Assembly: GCA_018061945.1 (NCBI GenBank)
Contig: JAGOTD010000001.1
Span: forward strand, 215,050-279,049
DNA: 64,000 bases
Reading direction: 5' to 3'
From: Candidatus Peribacteraceae bacterium
GTDB taxonomy: Bacteria > Patescibacteriota > Gracilibacteria > Peribacterales > Peribacteraceae
Shown here: positions 39,804 through 46,147 of the stretch, piece after piece
Position numbering within the stretch: the stretch's first letter is position 1
Layout: each line of letters starts with the position of its first letter
Made by a program: the position numbers and the translations under genes
Notes under the pieces: model-generated
Told to the model about the DNA's origin: nothing
What the model saw: the letters and a program-made list of their open reading frames with translations, nothing else
The model's database searches: none

Positions 39804-40646
39804 TTATTTTGAGGATGAAGAGGACTCAAGGGACTCAGAAGACTCAGAGGATTTCTTTGTCTTTGATGTCTTCGGATTTTTGGCAGTAGCATCTTTCTTT
39901 CCTTTTATCATCTTTGGGTTCTTCGCAACAGATTTCTTCTTGGCAGAGGCTTTCTTGTCCTTGATCGACTTGTGGACGAGTTCGACCTGCTCTTCTACTT
40001 CTTTCAGTTCGGCTGCATTTTTGACGAATGTCTCTTCGGCAACCTTGATGGCATCGACCAGGAAAATGACATGACGTGCCTGGAGAATGTCTTCTGGATT
40101 GAGGTAACCAGCGAGGATAGTGCGAACGCGTGGGATGTTGCGAGCCGAGAGCTCGACTCCTTTGTGATGTGCTGGGAGCACAATGACGATGCGGCGACCG
40201 AGTTCGACTGGCATCTTCTTAAGCAATTCGCTCAGTGACTTCGTCTTGATCGTCTCTGGATAACTTTCGAGAGCGACGACACAACCGTTCTTGGCGCTAA
40301 AAGAGAGACAAGAGAACAGAGCGGCGCGGCGCATCTTCTTTGGCATGTTCTTCTGGAAGTTAGCGTTGTTGCGTGGACCGAATGTCTTGCCACCTCCGCG
40401 CAGGAGTGGCGAGCGCAGTGCACCGCGACGAGCGCGACCTGTGCCTTTCTGCTGGAATGCTTTCTTGGTTGTACCGGCCACTTCGCCGCGTGTCTTCACG
40501 TGAGCGATAGGGTGACGGCGATTGCTCTGCTGACGAACGAGCGCCAGGTGCATCAGGCCTTTGTTGATTGGGGCCTCAAACAAGCTTGCAGGCAGATCCA
40601 TGGATCCGCTCTTGGTGCCGGTAGAGGAATAGACATCAATCTTCAT
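39804..40646 (-). CDS. rplD: Ribosomal protein uL4 with repeat-derived Ser/Glu tail
   Basis: 280 aa against about 205 usual. Core: PINKGLMHLALVRQQSNRRH, the tunnel loop TRGEVAGTTKKAFQQKGTGR with ARRGALRSPLLRGGGKTFGP, and the C-terminal domain VIFLVDAIKVAEETFVKN. From about residue 225 a Lys-rich tail leads into KKSSESSESLESSSSSK. The DNA for this end (39806-39860) is GACTCAGAGGA / GACTCAAGG words like those of the intergenic repeats, which suggests that a repeat was read into the gene. Confidence 0.94.
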   Translation of the reverse strand: MKIDVYSSTGTKSGSMDLPASLFEAPINKGLMHLALVRQQSNRRHPIAHVKTRGEVAGTTKKAFQQKGTGRARRGALRSPLLRGGGKTFGPRNNANFQKNMPKKMRRAALFSCLSFSAKNGCVVALESYPETIKTKSLSELLKKMPVELGRRIVIVLPAHHKGVELSARNIPRVRTILAGYLNPEDILQARHVIFLVDAIKVAEETFVKNAAELKEVEEQVELVHKSIKDKKASAKKKSVAKNPKMIKGKKDATAKNPKTSKTKKSSESSESLESSSSSK

Positions 40647-40648
40647 GA

Positions 40649-41257
40649 TTATTTCTTGGAAGTTTCAGGAGTTAAATACACGATACCACCGTTTGGACCC
40701 GGAACTGGGCCCTTGATACCGATTATTTTGGCGGATGCATCAGACACAAGTACTGGACGACTCTGCATAGTGATAGTGTCCCCTCCCATTCTTCCAGCCA
40801 TTCTCTTTCCTGGGTGGATACGACCTGGCCATGTTCTCATACCAACGGAACCTGGTTCGCGCTTGAAGTGGCTTCCGTGAGTTGCAGGACCTCCAGCGAA
40901 GTGGTGACGCTTCATGACTCCCTGGAAACCCTTTCCCTTGGAGACAGACTTGATCGTAACCATGCTGTCGACTGGGAAGATATCGCTTGTGACTTTGCCG
41001 CCGATGGCCATGCCATCGAGGGAGTCGACCGTAAATTCTTTCTGATTTTTAGCTTTCGTGAGTTCGCGACCTTTGCGCGTGCGGACTTTTTTCTCGTCGA
41101 TACCAAGCACAACGGCCTGGTAACCGTCCTTCTCCTTTGTCTTGGTGCGGACAACAGTATTATCCTCTACCGCAAGGTAGGTGACAGGCACTGCGTCTCC
41201 ATTTGGAAGGAATATGCGAGACATGCCGATTTTGCGAGCAATGATGCCGAGTGGCAT
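40649..41257 (-). CDS. rplC: Ribosomal protein uL3
   Basis: 202 aa. Seen: LGIIARKIGMSRIFLPNGDA, VTYLAVEDNTVVRTKTKEKD, the core FPVDSMVTIKSVSKGKGFQG with VMKRHHFAGGPATHG, and SVGMRTWPGRIHPGKRMAGR with MGGDTITMQ. First gene of the operon; rpsJ (uS10), its usual leader, is not present in the 110 nt before it. Confidence 0.97.
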   Translation of the reverse strand: MPLGIIARKIGMSRIFLPNGDAVPVTYLAVEDNTVVRTKTKEKDGYQAVVLGIDEKKVRTRKGRELTKAKNQKEFTVDSLDGMAIGGKVTSDIFPVDSMVTIKSVSKGKGFQGVMKRHHFAGGPATHGSHFKREPGSVGMRTWPGRIHPGKRMAGRMGGDTITMQSRPVLVSDASAKIIGIKGPVPGPNGGIVYLTPETSKK

Positions 41258-41618
41258 AAAAGGATAAGTGTACCGTATGAAAAATGCTTGGAGGTTCCTC
41301 TGGTCTGGTTATTTCGCGTATTTCTTGATGCGAAAGCCACACTTGAACACAAGATGCTTTGTAGAGCCGACGTACTTTAGAGAGAAAAAGTAGGCAGGTC
41401 AAGCGAGTTTGACGAAGAATTGTGTGCAATCCTTCGACTCGTCCGATCGGATAGGCGTTTATCTGGCCAGACTCCACTCACAATTAGCTCAATTAAAATA
41501 GACTGTCACTCTGAGCGCAGTCGAAGAGCGACAGCCGGGACCCTTCGATTCGTTCAGGGCAAGCGCTGCGTCCTGGATTAAATAGAAAAACCATCAAAAT
41601 TCCGCTATAATAAGGTGA
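41258..41618. other. Upstream region of the ribosomal operon and a repeat
   Basis: Minus strand: about 110 nt leader of rplC, then the promoter at 41374-41402. Plus strand: a palindromic piece TCACTCTGAGCGCAGTCGAA / CCCTTCGATTCGTTCAGGGC (41504-41562), and a TATAAT at 41606-41611 only 7 bases before the ATG at 41619, which would give a leaderless or nearly leaderless mRNA. Confidence 0.6.
41374..41402 (-). promoter_or_regulatory. Promoter of the S10-spc-alpha operon
   Basis: Minus strand: TTGACC (41397-41402), exactly 17 bases, TAAAGT (41374-41379). The best promoter match in front of rplC; the leader is about 110 nt. Its -35 equals that of the 23S promoter (TTGACC at 59194-59199). Confidence 0.75.
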
Positions 41619-42128
41619 ATGCCAGACACACCAATTCCACCGGACGAAAAAGACACGATGAAACTCGTGATGCTCAATATCTATGAGCGTGTGAAAAACT
41701 ATCCGGTCTTTATGGTGCGCAATCAAAAGAAATCGGTGGAGCCATCGATCCCGATTGCCAATCAGCTGACGGAGCCAGAAGCGATTCAATTCATGCGCGA
41801 CCGCGAAGAAGAAGTGCCGCGCGATTTAAGTGATAGCGAAAAGCTTAGCCTCATGCAGTTTTCCACTCTCGGGATTCTGTACCAGTTTATTCTGCATACT
41901 AAAAAAATAACGATTGCTGATGGTACAAAGCACGAACAGGGCGATCTGATTTTCTTTGTGAAGGGTACGAAAGTTTTGACTCTCAGCTTCGATACACTCG
42001 ACGGAACGGAGGCAACCGAGAATTCGTTTACGGTTGGGTTTTATGCACCAGGCGAATGGACCGATGCGATGACAAAGCTTCTGGAACGATTGGTGGCTTT
42101 TGAGTCTGCGAATCAGGCACAAGTGTAA
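41619..42128 (+). CDS. Uncharacterised soluble protein
   Basis: 169 aa. No signal or membrane segment. Acidic helical first half (MRDREEEVPRDLSDSEKLSL) and a beta-rich second half (GDLIFFVKGTKVLTLSFDTL, NSFTVGFYAPGEWTDAM). No family recognised. A TATAAT stands 7 bases before the start codon, so the message may be leaderless. Confidence 0.7.
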   Translation: MPDTPIPPDEKDTMKLVMLNIYERVKNYPVFMVRNQKKSVEPSIPIANQLTEPEAIQFMRDREEEVPRDLSDSEKLSLMQFSTLGILYQFILHTKKITIADGTKHEQGDLIFFVKGTKVLTLSFDTLDGTEATENSFTVGFYAPGEWTDAMTKLLERLVAFESANQAQV

Positions 42129-42138
42129 ATATCCACTT

Positions 42139-42175
42139 CAGCAGCGGGTTTCCGACCCGCGGTGATTGATCAATA
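42139..42175. repeat. CAGCGGG...CCCGCGGT-TTGATCA repeat
   Basis: CAGCAGCGGGTTTCCGACCC then GCGGTGATTGATCAAT. The stem GCGGGT/ACCCGC and the trailing GGTG-TTGATCA match the copy at 19393-19432. Confidence 0.75.
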
Positions 42176-42177
42176 TA

Positions 42178-42209
42178 TAAAAAGCCCCGCGAGCTGCCAT
42201 CGCGAGGCG
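42178..42209 (-). terminator. Intrinsic terminator of the 62-aa gene
   Basis: Minus strand: GCCTCGCGATGGCAGCTCGC followed by GGGGC and a T5 run. The stem pairs GCC-TCGCGA with TCGCG-GGGC. Confidence 0.65.
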
Positions 42210-42232
42210 TAATACAGTGGCTACACATATAT

Positions 42233-42421
42233 TTATGATTGAGGAATTGCCGAGAGAAATCGAGCGAGTTCTGCTCCTGTAAATTTTTTTACATCAGTAA
42301 CAGTCGGTGATTCTTTTTTAGCATTAAAACCTGGATTGGCACCAATCCCCTGTATTGCCTGTCTCATCATTCCTGGATCGAGTTTTGACGCGTCTGGATT
42401 GTATCGAATAGCATTCGGCAT
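42233..42421 (-). CDS. Small protein of unknown function (62 aa)
   Basis: Frame from the ATG at 42421: MPNAIRYNPDASKLDPGMMR, QAIQGIGANPGFNAKKESPT, VKKFTGAELARFLSAIPQS. Balanced composition, no membrane segment. Bracketed by two minus-strand terminators (42446-42472 upstream, 42178-42209 downstream), which supports a separate small transcript. No family recognised. Confidence 0.55.
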   Translation of the reverse strand: MPNAIRYNPDASKLDPGMMRQAIQGIGANPGFNAKKESPTVTDVKKFTGAELARFLSAIPQS

Positions 42422-42445
42422 AAAAGAAATTTGGAAAAAATAAAT

Positions 42446-42472
42446 AAAAAGCCCTGCTTTTGCGAGAGGGCT
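42446..42472 (-). terminator. Intrinsic terminator of the 98-aa gene
   Basis: Minus strand: AGCCCT-CTCGCAAAAGC-AGGGCT followed by TTTTATTTATTTTTT. It lies downstream of the minus-strand gene at 42663-42959. The 190 bases between hold a strong GCCGGCC/GGCCGGC hairpin (42628-42646) and no convincing gene. Confidence 0.7.
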
Positions 42473-42662
42473 ACAGTTGCGAGATTCGCTTTTATTCTAC
42501 GCACGCACACCCTCGAGCTTACAGCAGCAAGGACAGGAGTGGCACATGAATGTAGAGACGAATTTCACGAAGAAATACTAAAGAGAGCAGGCAGATTGAT
42601 CAAGAGAAAATTGGGTACAAAAAGATGCCGGCCACGAGGGCCGGCGGGGGGGTAATCGTTTT

Positions 42663-42959
42663 CTAGTTGCAGACCAGCTCTTCGAACGCACTTTTCGCCG
42701 CTTCGCGATCGGGGTTGTCGGAATCCAGCAGGCGATCGATAATCGCAGGGATTTTTCTCATAAAATCAGAAGTGTAGGTAGGGTTGAGCGCTCGAATGAA
42801 CCGGAGCAGGCGAGCAAGGCGTTCGGCAAAATCCTGCACGGTGCAGAAACCGGCAAGAATATTGCCTGCTTCCTGAAGAAAGCGGGGATCAAGGAGATCC
42901 CTTAGAACGGTCTGAATCCCAATCTCCGATGGAAAACTGAGGAGCCTCATCTTTTGCAT
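42663..42959 (-). CDS. Small helical protein of unknown function
   Basis: 98 aa from the ATG at 42959 (an ATG at 42950 is an alternative). All helical: IGIQTVLRDLLDPRFLQEAG, FAERLARLLRFIRALNPTYT, IPAIIDRLLDSDNPDREAAK. No family recognised. It diverges from the helicase gene at 43181; the upstream part of the frame overlaps that gene's leader and is not protein-like. Confidence 0.6.
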   Translation of the reverse strand: MQKMRLLSFPSEIGIQTVLRDLLDPRFLQEAGNILAGFCTVQDFAERLARLLRFIRALNPTYTSDFMRKIPAIIDRLLDSDNPDREAAKSAFEELVCN

Positions 42960-43180
42960 CCTTTGTGAAAACGACCACGTTCTAAGCACAACGAGTGCCC
43001 AGACAGGTGGCCGCGAAGGTGGTGTAAAAGAGCTAGCGGGGCATGATAAAGCCAAATACGAACAAGTCAATTCTTTTGATGGAGCGAAGACTATTTTTCG
43101 CTACACTGCAGATCTTCTTCCCCTGCTTCATGGATCACCTGTCTGCAATGTTATCGCACGAAGCACTACGAGAAGGAGAA

Positions 43181-44449
43181 ATGACACCCAAAAAATCACC
43201 CAGCGGAACCGATTTAACCTCGTGCCAGACACGTGCTTTGGAGATGCTGAAAACCGGACGAAATGTATTTGTGACAGGCGCGGCCGGAACGGGTAAAAGC
43301 TTTCTTATCAATACATTCATGGCGGCAGGCAATCGAGAAAAGTGCCCGATTGTGGCCAGTACTGGCGCTGCGGCGATACTTGTTGGCGGACGAACATTCC
43401 ACAGCTTCTTTGGCCTCGGGATTATGGAAGGCGGGATCGATGGAACGATTCATAGAGCCGTACGTAATAAGAAGCTTGTTGATCGACTACGCAAAGCCGA
43501 TGGTATTGTGATTGATGAAATTTCGATGCTGCCCGGCATAACACTGCGAGTCGCCGAGACGATTGCGCGGCGTGTGCGCGATGACACCTCGCCGTGGGGT
43601 GGACTCAAAATAATCGCCGTTGGCGACTTTGCGCAATTGCCACCCATTGGCATAAACGAGTACGGCGGCAAGGATTGGGGATTTATGGATGAATGCTGGG
43701 ACAGATCGCACTTTGGGAATGCCCTCCTACAAACAACCATGCGTACAACGGAGCCGGAATTTCTCCAAGTGTTGCAATCTGTCCGCGAAGGCCGCGTAAC
43801 GCCGCAGGTCGTCGATTTTCTCGAATCGCATAAAGCTGAGCCGCATGATGCATTTGAGGGCACTCGCCTCTTTGCACATCGTGCGACTGCCGAAACCCAT
43901 AACCGCGAAAAACTCGAGCGGATCAAAGGACCACTCATCGATATGGAAACAATGTACGATGGCGACAGGCGTGCGTGTGAACAACTACGCAAGAACGCAC
44001 CGATTCCGGAGCGACTGTTCATCAAAGTCGGGGCACTGGTGATGCTGCGCAGAAACGACCATTCCCCGGCAGCGCGCTGGGTAAATGGCAGTTTGGGCCA
44101 CGTGATTGCCGTGAGTAGCGAAGTGATCGATATCGAACTGCTGGACGGCCGCGAGATTCAAATCAGCAAACAATCGTTTTCAGCGCTCGATGGCAACGGC
44201 AAAGAAGTGGCAACTGCCTGGAACTTCCCGATCAACCTGGCGTGGGCAACCACGATTCATAAAGCGCAGGGCGCGACAGTCGATAGCCTCATGGTCGATC
44301 TTTCCAGGCTCTGGGAGCCGGGACAGGCCTATGTAGCCTTAAGTCGTGTCCGTAGCAGCAACGGCCTGCGGATCGAAAACTGGAAACCAAGTGGAATCAT
44401 CGCAGAACCGTCCGTATCGCAGTTTTATGCCAGCTTAGCCCGAGAATGA
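43181..44449 (+). CDS. PIF1-like superfamily 1B DNA helicase
   Basis: 422 aa from the ATG at 43181, preceded by AAGGAG at only 2 bases distance; the frame is open to 43043, and an ATG at 43130 is possible. Walker A GAAGTGKSFLINTF, motif Ia ASTGAAAILVGGRTFHSFFG, Walker B IVIDEISMLPG, motif III IIAVGDFAQLPPIG, the 2B/SH3-like part, motif V NLAWATTIHKAQGATVDSLM and motif VI AYVALSRVRSSNGL. PIF1-type helicases unwind DNA 5'-3' and resolve G-quadruplexes and forks; they are frequent in CPR genomes. Confidence 0.92.
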   Translation: MTPKKSPSGTDLTSCQTRALEMLKTGRNVFVTGAAGTGKSFLINTFMAAGNREKCPIVASTGAAAILVGGRTFHSFFGLGIMEGGIDGTIHRAVRNKKLVDRLRKADGIVIDEISMLPGITLRVAETIARRVRDDTSPWGGLKIIAVGDFAQLPPIGINEYGGKDWGFMDECWDRSHFGNALLQTTMRTTEPEFLQVLQSVREGRVTPQVVDFLESHKAEPHDAFEGTRLFAHRATAETHNREKLERIKGPLIDMETMYDGDRRACEQLRKNAPIPERLFIKVGALVMLRRNDHSPAARWVNGSLGHVIAVSSEVIDIELLDGREIQISKQSFSALDGNGKEVATAWNFPINLAWATTIHKAQGATVDSLMVDLSRLWEPGQAYVALSRVRSSNGLRIENWKPSGIIAEPSVSQFYASLARE

Positions 44450-44478
44450 GCTGGGTGAGGGAGTATGAGAATTATGAA

Positions 44479-44576
44479 AGTAAGGTAAGTATAGTACGTA
44501 TAGTAGGTATGGTAGGAATTTTAGCGTATCCACCTACCGTACTTACCTTACCTACAATACCTACCCTACCTCCCCA
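44479..44576. repeat. GGTAGGTAAGG word palindrome (copy without gene)
   Basis: Left AAGTAAGGTAAGTATAGTAC ... GTAGGTATGGTAGG (44479-44516), right CCACCTACCGTACTTACCTT ... ACCTACCCTACC (44530-44576), with a loop of about 14 nt. This is the same arm pair that brackets the four-helix-bundle gene at 27766, here with nothing between. Confidence 0.85.
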
Positions 44577-44593
44577 CGACCTTTCTCAGCCAA

Positions 44594-44622
44594 TTGCAAA
44601 TTAACCTGTATTATGTTATAAT
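44594..44622 (+). promoter_or_regulatory. Promoter of tiny protein 1
   Basis: TTGCAA (44594-44599), 17 bases, TATAAT (44617-44622) with the TG of an extended -10. The core TTATGTTATAATATACACAT is identical to that of the gene at 7792. Confidence 0.85.
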
Positions 44623-44652
44623 ATACACATTACTTTTTACACCCATACCCAT

Positions 44653-44769
44653 ATGTCTCGTGCAAAACACGCAACACATGCCATACCTGCGCGCACGCAA
44701 CGCCAAGTAGCAACTTTTAGTTTTCTCATGATGGGCCTTTCGGTTCTCATGGTCGTTTCCAGCTTCTAA
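44653..44769 (+). CDS. Tiny single-helix membrane protein 1 (38 aa)
   Basis: MSRAKHATHAIPARTQRQVA then TFSFLMMGLSVLMVVSSF, stop TAA at 44767-44769. A basic N-terminus and one C-terminal hydrophobic helix with the motif FxxLMMGxxxxL. It starts about 24 nt after the expected transcription start of the promoter at 44594-44622, after a C/A-rich leader (TACACCCATACCCAT). It shares the LMMG helix, layout and promoter type with the next gene, so the two look like tandem paralogues. No family recognised. Confidence 0.75.
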   Translation: MSRAKHATHAIPARTQRQVATFSFLMMGLSVLMVVSSF

Positions 44770-44778
44770 ATAGGAGTA

Positions 44779-44807
44779 TTGTAAAAAAATTCACTTTGTG
44801 TTATAAT
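44779..44807 (+). promoter_or_regulatory. Promoter of tiny protein 2
   Basis: TTGTAA (44779-44784), 17 bases, TATAAT (44802-44807) preceded by TGTGT. It begins 10 bases after the stop of tiny protein 1. Confidence 0.8.
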
Positions 44808-44838
44808 AGTAACAGTTCTACTTCATACCAATACCAAT

Positions 44839-44964
44839 ATGAAAAAGCACTTCGATAAGAGTACGTGTCCTAAGCACCTCCGTGTGCACGTGTCTGCGTT
44901 TGCTGTCCTTATGATGGGATTTGCATTCGTGCTCTCGTACCCAACAATGGCTGCGGGCATCTAA
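44839..44964 (+). CDS. Tiny single-helix membrane protein 2 (41 aa)
   Basis: MKKHFDKSTCPKHLRVHVSA then FAVLMMGFAFVLSYPTMAAG and Ile, stop TAA at 44962-44964. The basic N-terminus, the hydrophobic helix with AVLMMGFAFVL and the size match the preceding gene (SFLMMGLSVLM). It has its own promoter and a C/A-rich leader (CTTCATACCAATACCAAT). The C-terminal PTMAAGI could be a signal peptidase site, so a short signal-peptide-like product is an alternative. Confidence 0.75.
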   Translation: MKKHFDKSTCPKHLRVHVSAFAVLMMGFAFVLSYPTMAAGI

Positions 44965-45150
44965 GCCGTACGTTTTAGATGCTTAAAAGTTTTCGTTCAT
45001 TCGTTATTCGTTTCTCGTTCTCCAAACGAGAGAAAGACTGAGTGAGTTACTCAAAAAACGATCAAACGAACAACGAAAAACTTATACGCGATCCTTGAAT
45101 CACATCGATTCTGCGATCTCGGATGCACTTCTTTCTACAGGAGTCTGCGA
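44965..45150. other. Gap with an imperfect long hairpin
   Basis: GTTTTCGTTCATTCGTT with AAACGAACAACGAAAAAC encloses an inner CTCGTT/AAACGAG hairpin (about 44984-45080), again a structure made of a repeated word (ATTCGTT / AACGAA). It can serve as terminator for tiny gene 2. A pair ACTCCTG/CAGGAGT-like element follows near the end of the next gene. No gene seen. Confidence 0.5.
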
Positions 45151-45990
45151 CTATTCGCAGAGTCCTTTTTTCTGTGCGCGGGCAATGACAATGGCTTGGG
45201 TGGCGGGCGTAATAGCGTCTTCTGTGCCAAATAAACGACTGGCACCTTTGGTGCTGTAGCCCTGCATGAGGCCTGCGCGTTGCAGAGTGGTAACGGACTG
45301 AAATACCGGGTGCGTGACGGGCACATCGGTATAGAGCCGACGCGTCGTAACGAGAGGCTTCATTTCGAGCGCCTTAACTAGTGCGAGTGCAAACGTACCG
45401 CGCTTGGCAGACGATGCCACTTCGACTGTCACATCTGCACAAGTAGGAACACCGGTCTTTGCAGCGGCATGAGGCGCCGTTACTGCTTCAGGCAATGTCT
45501 TAAAACTTAAGCCGAATGCGGAAGCCAAATTGCTGTCGTGATCGCGGCTGGATACTTCGTAGTAATACTGCGTGTCTGGCGCGAGGCCAAAGATGCGAAT
45601 CGCATGTTTTTGCTCTAAACGGGTTTTGGGAACCGAAACGGATCCATAGCTCAGCGTGCGGCCATAGCGAACTTGTGCGGTTGCAAATTCATCGGTGATC
45701 CAATGGATACTAGCCCCATTCGAGCCGATGTCCGTAGCTGTCACTGCCGAAATAACCGGTGGCGTGGTATCGAAAACCTTTCGCACATCGAGCGGTTGCG
45801 TGCCCTCGGCCAGAAAATACTGGCTGGTTGCGGCGTGAATTTCAAATGACAGCGCATCGACATACGAGATAGCAAACCACAACGATGCGATACCGGCGAT
45901 ACCCACGAAGAGGGCAAGAGTATCGGCAACAGGCAGCTGTCTGCGCTTGCTTGCAACAGGCTTTGTTTTTGTTTTTCTGGCTTTTGTCAT
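45151..45990 (-). CDS. Membrane-anchored surface protein with FN3 and SLH-like domain
   Basis: 279 aa. A basic N-terminus and one membrane helix (TLALFVGIAGIASLWFAISY, about 24-43). Residues about 72-168 form a fibronectin-III-like domain (TTPPVISAVTATDIGSNGAS, IHWITDEFATAQVRYG, FGLAPDTQYYYEVSSRDHDS), a pattern common in secreted CPR proteins. The C-terminal 60 residues resemble one SLH repeat (YTDVPVTHPVFQSVTTLQRA, GLMQGYS, DAITPATQAIVIARA), which binds cell-wall polymers. Probably an S-layer-associated protein. Confidence 0.82.
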   Translation of the reverse strand: MTKARKTKTKPVASKRRQLPVADTLALFVGIAGIASLWFAISYVDALSFEIHAATSQYFLAEGTQPLDVRKVFDTTPPVISAVTATDIGSNGASIHWITDEFATAQVRYGRTLSYGSVSVPKTRLEQKHAIRIFGLAPDTQYYYEVSSRDHDSNLASAFGLSFKTLPEAVTAPHAAAKTGVPTCADVTVEVASSAKRGTFALALVKALEMKPLVTTRRLYTDVPVTHPVFQSVTTLQRAGLMQGYSTKGASRLFGTEDAITPATQAIVIARAQKKGLCE

Positions 45991-46147
45991 AAAAATAATG
46001 GAAAGAAATCTCTTTAGTATACCATATTTTGAATACCAGAGCTGGTGTGTCGCCTTGCTTGTTTGTAAGCAGTATGGCTCGGTATATTTTTCTGCCTGAT
46101 GAGAAAAAGATCTTCGTTTCCTCTGCCAGAAAAGCTATTCTACGGCC

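Noticed and set aside
42431..42655. A 74-codon plus-strand frame between two minus-strand small genes.
   Set aside because: It includes a terminator stem and the GCCGGCC hairpin; Arg/Thr/Cys-rich, no family.
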